Part shown: positions 1-8,412 of the stretch, in pieces | Layout: each line of letters starts with the position of its first letter | Numbering within the stretch: the first letter of the stretch is position 1 | NCBI RefSeq assembly: GCF_020164455.1 | Contig: NZ_JAIQWW010000009.1 | Coordinates: 162,357 to 226,356 of the forward strand | DNA from: Phyllobacterium chamaecytisi | GTDB lineage: Bacteria > Pseudomonadota > Alphaproteobacteria > Rhizobiales > Rhizobiaceae | Length of the DNA: 64,000 bases | Direction: 5' to 3' | Notes under the pieces: model-generated | Database searches by the model: none | What the model saw: only the letters and a program-made list of their open reading frames with translations | What the model was told of the DNA's origin: nothing | Translations under genes and position numbers: made by a program

Positions 1-1968
1 GGTCAGTTCAAGTTCCAGGTACTCTGCATCGAGGCCATTTTCTTCCAAGGCTCGGATTACCCGGCTCGGCCAGTCCTTTTCCTGAAACTGCCGGGCCGAG
101 ACGTTGACGCTGACGCTGAGCTGCGCAAGCCCTGCATCCTGCCAGGCTTTGTTTTGACGGCAGGCTTCATTCAGGACCCAGTCACCAAGCGGAACGATGA
201 GGCCAGTTTCCTCCGCCAGAGATATAAATTGCGCCGGCGACAGGATACCGAGAACCGGATGTCTCCAGCGAACCAAAGCTTCAACGGCGAAGATGCGCCC
301 AGAGCGAAGATCGACTTGTGGCTGATAGTCCAAATAGAATTCTGACCGGGCGATGCCATTGCGGATCGCATCCTGCATGGCAAAGCGTTCATGGGCTTTG
401 GTGTTCATTTCAGGCGTAAAAAACTGGAAGCTGTCCCGCCCACCATTCTTTGCCTGGTACATTGCTGCATCGGCGTTCTTGAGCAATGTTTCCGCGTCGG
501 AGCCATCTTGGGGGAAAGTGGCGACTCCCATGCTGCAGGTGATGTTAAATTCGTGACCTTCAATAGCAATCGGCTCGGTTATGGCCGCCATGAGCTTGTG
601 CAGGATAACCGAGATCGCATCGGGGCTTGCCGCCAGATCGACCAGCAGGATGACGAATTCATCCCCACCAAGTCGCACTACGGCATCAATCGGCCGCACG
701 CAGTTTACCATTCGGGAGGCGACAATCTTCAGAAGCGCGTCGCCGGCCGTATGACCCAGCCTGTCATTTACTGTTTTGAAGTTGTCGAGGTCCACAAAGA
801 CCACAGACACCCATGGATTGTGCCGCCCCGTGCGCAACATGGCTTGAGTAAGACGATCTTTTAGGAGGATTCGGTTCGGCAAGCCCGTGAGGGCGTCATG
901 ATGGGCCATGAAGCTTATCTGATCTTCGGCCCGCTTGCGCTCGATCGCGATGGCGGCGATCCGGACAATCTTTTTTGTGAGCCGCATCTCCAGGGAACCA
1001 GGCATCCTCACCTTACCCGAATACATGGCAAAGGTGCCAAGAACATCGCCCTGATGCGACAGGATCGGCGTCGACCAGCAGGAACGCAGGCCATGGAGTT
1101 CTGCCAGTTCCCGATAGTCGATCCACAAGGGCTCATTCGCGATATCAGTTACTACGACACTCTCGCGCCGATAAGCGGCGGTGCCGCAAGAGCCCGCCTG
1201 TGGCCCAATCGCGATGCCATCAATGGCGCGGCAATAATCCGCAGGAAGGCTTGGCGCGGCCCCATGCTTGAGGTGACCTCCGTCGCTATCGAGCAAAAGA
1301 ATGGATCCCAACACCCCCTCAAGCTGTTCTTCGATCAGCCGCACTATCCTGTCGAGCACGTCTTCAAGAGGGGAATTCATTGCGATCATTTCGAGGACCA
1401 GCGTCTGACCGTCGCGGAGACGATTGGCATTTTTGCGGAGCGTCACATCGCGAGATATTCCAACAAGCCCTATGATCTCCATTTTGTCGTTGTGCAGGGC
1501 GAGTTTGGAGGTAGAGAGCCATTTCCTGACTCCGGTTACCGCGTCGGTGACCTCTTCCTCCATGTCAATGGACGGGATGCCTGATTTGATTATTGCCTGC
1601 TCGACGGCCAGGAATTCAGACGCGACTGCATTCGGGTGCAGATCAAAATCCGTTTTGCCGATCAGCTCGCTGGGGTGGCTACAACCATGGATGCGCGCTA
1701 CCGCCTGATTTACAATAACAAAGCGATGATCAAGATCCTTTACGAACAAGTAGTCGGGCAACTGATCGATCATCGCCCGCAGTAGATTTCGTTCCGCGGT
1801 CAAATCGGTGCCTGCCGGAATGCCGGCATGGTTTTGCGCTGCCGTGTCACCCATCGTCACGGCTAGATGTCGGATTTGCAATTGACCGCTCTCTGAGTCG
1901 GATGGGCCCGCATGGACGTCATCTTCGATTGAAGGAGCGCGGATGAAAAGTCTCCGCAACCAGGGCAT
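1..1968 (-). CDS. PAS-GAF-GGDEF-EAL cyclic-di-GMP signalling protein, partial (C-terminus beyond window)
   Basis: Reading the minus strand from an ATG at 1968 gives an open frame that runs off the left edge, so the C-terminus is missing. In order I see a PAS domain (about residues 60-175, 'MIDQLPDYLFVKDLDHRF'), a GAF-like domain (about 205-330, with 'CGTAAYRRESVVVTDI'), a GGDEF domain beginning near 357 ('HDALTGLPNRILLKDR') with an intact RLGGDEF signature near 433, and an EAL domain beginning near 545 ('DYQPQVDLRSG', 'VEALVRW') that is cut off. Known family role: synthesis and hydrolysis of cyclic-di-GMP; the intact GGDEF suggests an active cyclase, while EAL activity cannot be judged. No membrane segment is visible. 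The frame stays open upstream to about 2030, where it seems to connect by a frameshift to the next small ORF. Confidence 0.85.
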   Translation of the reverse strand, partial: MPWLRRLFIRAPSIEDDVHAGPSDSESGQLQIRHLAVTMGDTAAQNHAGIPAGTDLTAERNLLRAMIDQLPDYLFVKDLDHRFVIVNQAVARIHGCSHPSELIGKTDFDLHPNAVASEFLAVEQAIIKSGIPSIDMEEEVTDAVTGVRKWLSTSKLALHNDKMEIIGLVGISRDVTLRKNANRLRDGQTLVLEMIAMNSPLEDVLDRIVRLIEEQLEGVLGSILLLDSDGGHLKHGAAPSLPADYCRAIDGIAIGPQAGSCGTAAYRRESVVVTDIANEPLWIDYRELAELHGLRSCWSTPILSHQGDVLGTFAMYSGKVRMPGSLEMRLTKKIVRIAAIAIERKRAEDQISFMAHHDALTGLPNRILLKDRLTQAMLRTGRHNPWVSVVFVDLDNFKTVNDRLGHTAGDALLKIVASRMVNCVRPIDAVVRLGGDEFVILLVDLAASPDAISVILHKLMAAITEPIAIEGHEFNITCSMGVATFPQDGSDAETLLKNADAAMYQAKNGGRDSFQFFTPEMNTKAHERFAMQDAIRNGIARSEFYLDYQPQVDLRSGRIFAVEALVRWRHPVLGILSPAQFISLAEETGLIVPLGDWVLNEACRQNKAWQDAGLAQLSVSVNVSARQFQEKDWPSRVIRALEENGLDAEYLELELT

Positions 1969-2000
1969 TTGCGTCTGGATATAGTCATCGACCACGGGAG

Positions 2001-2285
2001 CTATTCCCTTACGCCGGAACGCGTACGGCTCGTTTGTTGCTGCATCTCTGCACTAAAACCCATGGTCCGCTCCCGGTCAGCCGCCAGCGATGCGATCAAG
2101 CTGACGTCTCGCTTTCCATTGTTGAACAAGCGCATAACCTCTCGTGCCAAACGTCCAGTGTTTTGAGGTTGACCGTCTGATGCATCAAGCATGAACGTAG
2201 CTTGTTCATAGGCTGATGCCATGATGTGCCAGTTCACCTTGCTGTAGGCAGCTTTGGAAACGGACGTGAGAACTTCAAACGACAT
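2001..2285 (-). CDS. Hypothetical 94-aa protein, probably the frameshifted N-terminus of the GGDEF-EAL protein
   Basis: A 94-residue ORF starting MSFEVLTSVSKAAYSK, rich in Ala, Met and Gln, with no domain I recognise. It ends at a stop inside the upstream part of the GGDEF-EAL reading frame. At about 2031-2036 the frame could shift by one base into an open frame reading NEPYAFRRKGIAPVVDDYIQ, which runs without a stop into the PAS domain. The simplest reading is that this ORF is the N-terminal sensory or adaptor part of the same protein, separated by a one-base deletion or a sequencing error. The alternative is an independent small gene co-transcribed with the regulator. A purine-rich site precedes the ATG at 2285. 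Confidence 0.5.
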   Translation of the reverse strand: MSFEVLTSVSKAAYSKVNWHIMASAYEQATFMLDASDGQPQNTGRLAREVMRLFNNGKRDVSLIASLAADRERTMGFSAEMQQQTSRTRSGVRE

Positions 2286-2836
2286 GGCTGCTCCCTTTCG
2301 GCGGGAGCTCGTCTGATCTCTCTAACGCCAGCGGCCGATTGAATGCGTGACGACCCAATCAGAGTCCACTTATAAAGCAAGCAAGTCAATTCAATCGAGA
2401 AAATCCAATGCTTTCCGTGACTTGTGGGTCCACGACGGATACGGAGAACGATCTTTCGATAGCGCAGGTGGCGGCTCTGAGGGTAGCCTTTTTACATGGA
2501 CGCATCTGGCTCAATCACCTAGCTTGCCGTCGTGCAGTGTTTTGGAAGAAATTTGTTCGTGATCAAAGACCTCGCCAAAAAAGCACTGTCTGCAAGTTGA
2601 TTTGCGCAATCTTTAACCATTGTGGAAGCGTCCTGGGCCCCGGATCCGCAGAAGCGAACGTTTCGGACCTCATGTTGATGGTGAGTCGCTGTTCTTGCAC
2701 TTCTGCACTGCACAAAATTTGTTTGCGCATTGCACGAACTTTAGCTATTGAGCCCGCAGCTGATGCACCCGATGGTCTCCTCCCAGTTCCATCGCATCAG
2801 CTGTTCCCCTCTGGAGGTTTTGACCTTCACACCTAA

Positions 2837-2868
2837 AGGGCCTCGGTTTTCCGATGGCCCTATTTTTT
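2837..2868 (+). terminator. Rho-independent terminator-like hairpin without an obvious gene
   Basis: AGGGCC (2837-2842) pairs with GGCCCT (2856-2861) and CGG pairs with CCG around a TTTT loop, followed by a run of seven T (2862-2868) after one A. This is a textbook plus-strand terminator. The 653 bases between 2286 and 2938 hold no convincing protein gene; the ORF ending at 2836 is not protein-like. The hairpin could end a small RNA or a lost gene. Confidence 0.6.
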
Positions 2869-2938
2869 TCTGGGTGCACGTTTCGCTGCTTTACGCGACG
2901 CCATAACCTGCTCGTTATCGGGAACCCATCATCGAGAA

Positions 2939-3460
2939 ATGTCCGAAACGTACGTACATATTTCGGACGCCGCACTTGTCTCGGACATGACCAACGACCC
3001 AATCGATCTGAAGCGAGCTATGATCGAGCGCATCGGTGCGGACGCGTGGCTCAAGGTGTGGACACCAAGCGATTTCATCGACCTCGCCTCGCGGGCTGCG
3101 GTCGACAGGCGTTACAGCGGCTGACAAAAAGCGGGACGCTGAGGCGAATCGATCGCGGACTTGACGATCAACCCGGATGCTAGTCGACCAAGTGACCGCC
3201 GCGAACGATAGCGGCCTAACCGACGGCGTTCCAGCAAAGATCGTGGTTCACACTGATGCACGCCGCCGTGCGATTAAGCTCGGCAATGTGACAATCACTA
3301 TCCGCCCAGCCGCAGCAAGCAAGCCGCTCTGGGCCGGCCAGGGTGCGTGTCGTCCAGGCGCTTTATGGCTGCGCGACCTCCTGGTGCGCGAAGGAGAAAG
3401 CGATCAGGTTAGACGCACGCTCACAAGCTCTTCGAGAATCCAAAAATCGATCTTATGACG
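2939..3460 (+). pseudogene. Decayed AbiEi-like (DUF6088-type) antitoxin gene
   Basis: Pieces of one protein appear in successive different frames. MSETYVHISDAALVSDMT to 'ASRAAVDRR' starts at 2939; 'QALQRLTKSGTLRRIDRGL' follows in a second frame; 'TAANDSGLTDGVPAKIV' through 'HTDARRRAIKLGNVTI' (about 3190-3310) in a third; then 'RVVQALYG' and 'LWLRDLLVREGESDQVRR' again in different frames. Joined, they look like the winged-helix antitoxins of the AbiEi/DUF6088 type that pair with AbiEii nucleotidyltransferases. At least three frameshifts and the absence of a following toxin gene make it a pseudogene. The DUF982 gene lies just downstream. Confidence 0.7.
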
Positions 3461-3501
3461 TAGCAACGGAACATTTACCAAGCCGCCGGCGTTTCGTATT
3501 T

Positions 3502-3762
3502 ATGGAAAATCCCCAGTTTCCGGCAGTTACCGTCGAAACGACTGAAGATGACAAACTTCAAAATGTCACTTCGGTGAGGCAGGCTGCTACCTTTCTTGTG
3601 AATGGATGGCCCGCCAATCGCGGCCAAGCCCATGTCATGGCCCGCATGGCCTGCATCGCTGCACTGGACGGTCACGGGTCGAGCTCGAAGGCAAGGGCGG
3701 CGTTTATCGCTGCCGCAAAGGAAGCTCGCATTTACGTTCGTGATAGTGCCTGGCCATTCTAA
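3502..3762 (+). CDS. DUF982 family small protein
   Basis: An 86-aa protein starting MENPQFPAVTVETTEDD and containing 'VTSVRQAATFLVNGWP' and 'ARMACIAALDGHGSSSKAR', the hallmark of the DUF982 family of small proteins that are abundant on rhizobial plasmids. No biochemical function is established for the family. The start at 3502 was chosen because the conserved region begins there; the longer upstream reading overlaps the decayed antitoxin. It stands alone between the AbiEi pseudogene and the convergent autotransporter gene. Confidence 0.75.
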   Translation: MENPQFPAVTVETTEDDKLQNVTSVRQAATFLVNGWPANRGQAHVMARMACIAALDGHGSSSKARAAFIAAAKEARIYVRDSAWPF

Positions 3763-3942
3763 AACTCGCAGCGGATCGGCATGGAGACTGCCAGTTCAAC
3801 CCCAACCAGCAGCGATTCATTGCGACGGCGCACTTTGGCATTTCCCATATCAGATCGAATATCGGGTGACCGCTAGAACCATATTATCCGGCTGCATGAT
3901 TTGCTCATTCAAGCCAGAGGAGCGGCATCCGGGGTTCATTCG

Positions 3943-6900
3943 TCACCACTTCAGGCGAAAACCCGCCGTGCCATTCAGGCTATAGCTCTCGCCGAAATTG
4001 GTCAGGCTGGTATTGGCCGAAACTTCGCCATAGATGGAATATTTGTCGTCGGCCCAATTGTAACTGCCGCCCGCTCCGATGCCGCCCCAAGTCCGGTCGC
4101 CAGCGCTGGCAAATTGCACGCCTGCAACATCGACTTTCGAACCATCGTGGAATTCGTAGTAGAGATTAGCAATGCCGTAGAGATTGGTGCGCGTCATTTT
4201 GCCGGAAGCATCTTGCCAAGCGTTTTGATAGGCAGCAGAGATACCGACACGCCCCACCAGACTATCGCCCGTGTTGAGTGAAACGCCCGCACCGAACGGA
4301 TCGATGAAATTGTCGAAATTGACATTGGAATAGGCCAACTGGGCCTGCGGCGTCATCGTCCAGTTTTGGTCGATATCGATGCGCTTGCCGGTTTCGAGGC
4401 TTAAAGCATAGCCGAAACCATCATTATTGTCCGCGAGGCTGCGATTGAGCGTATCGGAGGTAAGATCACTGTCGTACCAGGTGGCCTGTGCCTGACCATC
4501 GACATAAAAGCCGTTCTGGCCCAACCATGTCAGCGAACCACCGAAGCCATACCCGTCCGTGTCGATGGAGCCATCGCCGTAGACGGAAGAGACGTCCGTG
4601 GAAATGTGCCCATAATGGAAGGTGACGCCTCCGATCAGCGTACCACTATTGTTTCCATATAGCGCTCCGTCAAAGCCCGACTGCAGTTTCCAGAAATTGT
4701 AATCGTAAGCGGCCTCGGTGGTCGATATCCGCGAGTCGATCCGGGCATGACTGCCTTCGATCCTGGTCCAGATAGCGCCGTAATCGATGGCCCCTGCGCC
4801 GCCTTCCGATGGCAGTAGCGAGGCTTCCGCTGTGCCGGGGCCATCACCCTGCTCCACGATGGCATTGCCAGCGCCGACCCAGTAACGGTTGCCGACACGC
4901 TGCTGCATTGTTGCGAGGCCGTTGAGGCTCTGCAGGCTCTGTGCATAGGTCTCATAGAGCGGGGCGCCGGGCTGATAAATCGGGCCGGTGGGCGGAGTGA
5001 CCGGAGATATCGTGGGAGGAGTGGTCGGTGGTGTCGTGGGTGGAGTAGGAGTAAGCTGTGTCAATTCGGAACGCAAATACCAGTCGCCATCACTCGGCGT
5101 GCTGACACCGTTCTTGTGCAGGGTATAGCCATAGGCACCGGCAACAACCGCCTGTTCACCACCGATGACATAGTCGCCAAGCAAATTGAATGCACCGTTG
5201 GAAACACCGCCGATATCGACGATTTTGATGCCTTCTATGGTCTGAGCACCACCACTGCCAAGATTGATGACCCTGACCTTCGTGCTGCCGGAAGTATCGC
5301 CAGTGACGACAAGCCTGTCGGCCGATGAACTGTCACCGGCCAGCGCCGCCTCGATTTCCAGAATGCCGCTATTGCCAATATAATTGCCGTTGACGGTCAG
5401 CGACCCGATAGAATTGCCCGGTGCCATCACACCGCCTGCCTCGTTGGTTGTGTCGCCGACGATTCCGCTGCCCCTCAACGTACCGCCATTGGCAACCGTC
5501 ATCGTGCCGCCAAGCCGGCCATTCACCGACAGGATGCCTCCGGAGATGTCGGTTTGCCCCGAGAATAGTGAACTGTCCGCCATGAGCGTGGTCATGCCGG
5601 TACCCAGATGGCGGATTTCGCCACCTCCGGAAATAACACCATCAAAATTCATGGCATCGGAGCGGTTAAAGGCGAGAACCCCGGCATTGGCGACATTGCC
5701 GGCAATGCTGCCGGAGGTGCCGGCGTTGCCGATCTGCAATGTACCGGCGCTGATGGTCGTGCCCCCCGTATAGGATGCTGCGCCGGCAAAGATCAGATCG
5801 CCGCTGCCATCTTTGACGAGGCTGCCCGCGTCGGACAGCGGGCCGTTCAACGTCAGCGCTGTTCCCGCATCGGTCAGCAACCTGCCGGTGCTGGCCAGAT
5901 TGACTGAACGGCTCGTCCCGATGTCGGCGGTCGTGTGCAGCGTGCCGCCGTCAAGCGTCAGGCCGCCGGATGCGGCACCGAGGTTGGCGTCGCTCGCAAT
6001 GGCCAGCGTGCCAGCGCTGATCACCGTGCCCCCCGCATAGGTGTTGGTTCCCGTCAGAATCAAAGTGCCAAGATCGGTCTTGACCAGTTCCGAAGCTCCC
6101 GTGAGTTCGGGCGCTATCGTTGCCACGATGGCAGCACCGCCAGCGGTGCCGTCACCGACGCGAATGATGGATGACGGTGCTCCCGACAGGGTGATTGCCC
6201 CGCCATCAATCAGATAGCCGTCGGTGGCAAACTGCATGCCCGACGCATTGATGGCCCCAAGGCTGTTGTCGACCGTCACGGTGCCTTGCGTGCCGGCGAA
6301 GATCGCGAAGGCTGCATCCTGGGAGGGTCCGTTGACCGCGCCGCTGCCTCCCGTCCAGCTATCGTTGCCCGTTGAGGCCTGCCAGGTGCCGTTGCCGCCG
6401 TCCACGACGCTGTTGTTCTTGGGGCCGGCATTGCCGTCCCAATAGTTAAGCGTCATGCCTTGTGTGCTGACCAGATTGACCTGATTGGCAATCGACGTCT
6501 GTACATAAAAATCAGGAATCGGGATCGTGCCGACCACCAGGCCGTTATCGGTTAGCGCGCCGCCATAGCTGATGGCCCGGTAGATGCCCGGATCGAATGC
6601 TCCCCCGGCCGATACCGCCACATTCAGCGTGCCGTCGAGCGCAAGATCACCGCCGACGATGGTCAGGTCATTGAGGAGACCGCCCACGGCATTGGCCTGA
6701 CCAAAATTGTAATCGAGCACCGACCCGCTGGCGAGGGTCAGATCCTGCAGGATCGTGAGGGTGCCGGGAGTCGTGCCGGTATCGCCCGGCGACAGTGTGC
6801 CGCCATCGCCGACCACCACGCTGCCACCGATCGTGCCAATGCCGCCGAGCGTTCCGCCCGTATTGACCGTGGTCAGAGCGGTTGCCGTCGACTGGTTGCC

Positions 6901-8412
6901 GTTGATGAACAAGCCGCCAGCGGCAACCGTCGTCGCGCCCGCATAAGTGTTGGTCCCGGTGAGGACCGTGGCACCGCTGCCGGCCTGGTTGACCGAACCG
7001 GCGCCCGAGATCAAACCGCCGAACGTCATAACATCGGAGCGGTTGAAGGCGAGGACACCAGCATTGGTGACATCCCCGACAATGCTGCCAGAGGTGCCGC
7101 CATCGCCGATCTGCAGCGTGCCGGCGCTGATCACCGTGCCGCCCGTATAGGTGTTGGTTCCCGTCAGCGTGGTCGTGCCGAAGCCGCGTTGCTCCAGGCT
7201 GCCGGCCCCGCTGACGGCGCCGGCAAAGATCGCAGCATCGGAGCGGTTAAAGGCAAGAACGCCGGCATTGGCAATGTTGCCGGCAAGATTGCCGGAGGTG
7301 CCGCCATCGCCGATCTGCAGCGTGCCGGCGCTGATGGTCGTGCCGCCCGTATAGGTTGCTGCGCCGGCAAAGATCAAATCGCCGCTGCCATCCTTGACGA
7401 GGCTGCCTGCGCCGGAAAGCGGACCAGTCAACGTCAGCGCCGTTCCCGCATCGGTCAGCAACCTGCCGGCGCTGGCCAGCGTCAGCGAACGGCTCGTCCC
7501 GATGTCGGTGGTCGTGTGCAGCGTGCCGCCGTCAAGCGTCAGGCCGCCGGATGCAGCACCGAGGTTGGCGTCGCTCGCAATGGCCAGCGTGCCGGCGCTG
7601 ATCACCGTGCCCCCCACATAGGTGTTGGTTCCCGTCAGAACCAAAGTGCCGCCGCCAATCTTGTACAAACCGATGTTCGGCGCGTCGCCACTGATCACAG
7701 AGCCGATGCCAGCCGTGAGCCCGCTGTTGACATTGACGAAGCTTGAGGCCGGTCTCCCGCCCGGCGCATCGCCAAGCATGTTCAGAACGCCCCCCGTGAA
7801 CTGATAACCGTCGGCTACGAACTGGAGCCCTTCGAAGTTTTGTGTGCCTGCAACAATGATAGGTCCCGCTGCACCGCCAAACACACCGACCTGGTTTTGC
7901 CATCCATCGTTGATGCTGTAGTCCGGCCCAGCAGTCCAATTGGTATTTGCCGAATTCCAGGTTCCAGCGCCACCGCTGGCGATGCCGTTGCCAACGCCGT
8001 CGAGACCATCCCAGACCTGGACGAGCTGACCACCGTTCGATACGAATACGTTGACCTGATTGAGGATGCCAAGCTGCAGCGTCCCAGTGCCGAGCGTCGA
8101 GCTGACCGTCGCTCCATTGTTGATAAGTGTTCCGTACTGAAAGAGCTGGTAGTAGCCACTTTCCGTTGGCGTCAGATTGATCGTTCCATCAAGTGTCAAC
8201 TGCCCGTTGACATTGACAAGATCGTTCAGGGCCCCGCCCGCCACACCCGCATCGCCAAGTTCGAAATTGCTGATCGACACCGCGTTCAGCAGAAGGTTTC
8301 CATTAATCGTCAATGTGCCGGAGCCCGCGCCGGCTGCCAATACGCCGGAATTCCCTACCGCAACGTCACCGCCGATCACACCGGTACCGCCCAGCGTTGC
8401 ACCGGCATTCAC
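3943..8412 (-). CDS. Autotransporter, passenger repeats and C-terminal beta-barrel (downstream part of a frameshifted gene)
   Basis: 1489 residues of type Va autotransporter. Residues 1 to about 1140 are passenger built of beta-helix repeats, including many copies of the passenger-associated transport motif ('LVLTGTNTYVGGTVISAGTL', 'AASGGLTLDGGTLH'). A Pro/Thr linker ('TPPTTPPTTPPTISPVTPP') follows, then a barrel of about 300 residues beginning 'YETYAQSLQSLNGLATMQQR' and ending in an aromatic residue ('AGFRLKW'), as outer-membrane barrels do. The nominal GTG start at 8412 is probably not a real start: it overlaps the stop of the upstream ORF by four bases, and the frame upstream reads 'TSLISVNAGATLGG', typical autotransporter text. 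No protease or adhesin catalytic site is visible; adhesion or aggregation is the usual inference. Confidence 0.8.
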   Translation of the reverse strand: MNAGATLGGTGVIGGDVAVGNSGVLAAGAGSGTLTINGNLLLNAVSISNFELGDAGVAGGALNDLVNVNGQLTLDGTINLTPTESGYYQLFQYGTLINNGATVSSTLGTGTLQLGILNQVNVFVSNGGQLVQVWDGLDGVGNGIASGGAGTWNSANTNWTAGPDYSINDGWQNQVGVFGGAAGPIIVAGTQNFEGLQFVADGYQFTGGVLNMLGDAPGGRPASSFVNVNSGLTAGIGSVISGDAPNIGLYKIGGGTLVLTGTNTYVGGTVISAGTLAIASDANLGAASGGLTLDGGTLHTTTDIGTSRSLTLASAGRLLTDAGTALTLTGPLSGAGSLVKDGSGDLIFAGAATYTGGTTISAGTLQIGDGGTSGNLAGNIANAGVLAFNRSDAAIFAGAVSGAGSLEQRGFGTTTLTGTNTYTGGTVISAGTLQIGDGGTSGSIVGDVTNAGVLAFNRSDVMTFGGLISGAGSVNQAGSGATVLTGTNTYAGATTVAAGGLFINGNQSTATALTTVNTGGTLGGIGTIGGSVVVGDGGTLSPGDTGTTPGTLTILQDLTLASGSVLDYNFGQANAVGGLLNDLTIVGGDLALDGTLNVAVSAGGAFDPGIYRAISYGGALTDNGLVVGTIPIPDFYVQTSIANQVNLVSTQGMTLNYWDGNAGPKNNSVVDGGNGTWQASTGNDSWTGGSGAVNGPSQDAAFAIFAGTQGTVTVDNSLGAINASGMQFATDGYLIDGGAITLSGAPSSIIRVGDGTAGGAAIVATIAPELTGASELVKTDLGTLILTGTNTYAGGTVISAGTLAIASDANLGAASGGLTLDGGTLHTTADIGTSRSVNLASTGRLLTDAGTALTLNGPLSDAGSLVKDGSGDLIFAGAASYTGGTTISAGTLQIGNAGTSGSIAGNVANAGVLAFNRSDAMNFDGVISGGGEIRHLGTGMTTLMADSSLFSGQTDISGGILSVNGRLGGTMTVANGGTLRGSGIVGDTTNEAGGVMAPGNSIGSLTVNGNYIGNSGILEIEAALAGDSSSADRLVVTGDTSGSTKVRVINLGSGGAQTIEGIKIVDIGGVSNGAFNLLGDYVIGGEQAVVAGAYGYTLHKNGVSTPSDGDWYLRSELTQLTPTPPTTPPTTPPTISPVTPPTGPIYQPGAPLYETYAQSLQSLNGLATMQQRVGNRYWVGAGNAIVEQGDGPGTAEASLLPSEGGAGAIDYGAIWTRIEGSHARIDSRISTTEAAYDYNFWKLQSGFDGALYGNNSGTLIGGVTFHYGHISTDVSSVYGDGSIDTDGYGFGGSLTWLGQNGFYVDGQAQATWYDSDLTSDTLNRSLADNNDGFGYALSLETGKRIDIDQNWTMTPQAQLAYSNVNFDNFIDPFGAGVSLNTGDSLVGRVGISAAYQNAWQDASGKMTRTNLYGIANLYYEFHDGSKVDVAGVQFASAGDRTWGGIGAGGSYNWADDKYSIYGEVSANTSLTNFGESYSLNGTAGFRLKW
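5655..6069. repeat. Direct repeat copy 1 inside the autotransporter passenger
   Basis: About 415 bases that match 7236-7650 with only scattered substitutions and no length change (constant offset of 1581). It encodes the block from 'AFNRSDA' through 'GTLHTTADIGTSRS' to 'LVLTGTNTYAGG'-like text. A third, shorter related copy starts near 7032. Confidence 0.8.
7236..7650. repeat. Direct repeat copy 2 inside the autotransporter passenger
   Basis: Partner of the repeat at 5655-6069. The near identity suggests a recent tandem-type duplication or gene conversion, and offers a substrate for length variation of the passenger by recombination. Confidence 0.8.

Noticed and set aside
2408..2836. 142-aa plus-strand ORF ending just before the terminator
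   Set aside because: High Cys/His/Ser content and no recognisable pattern; reads like chance translation.
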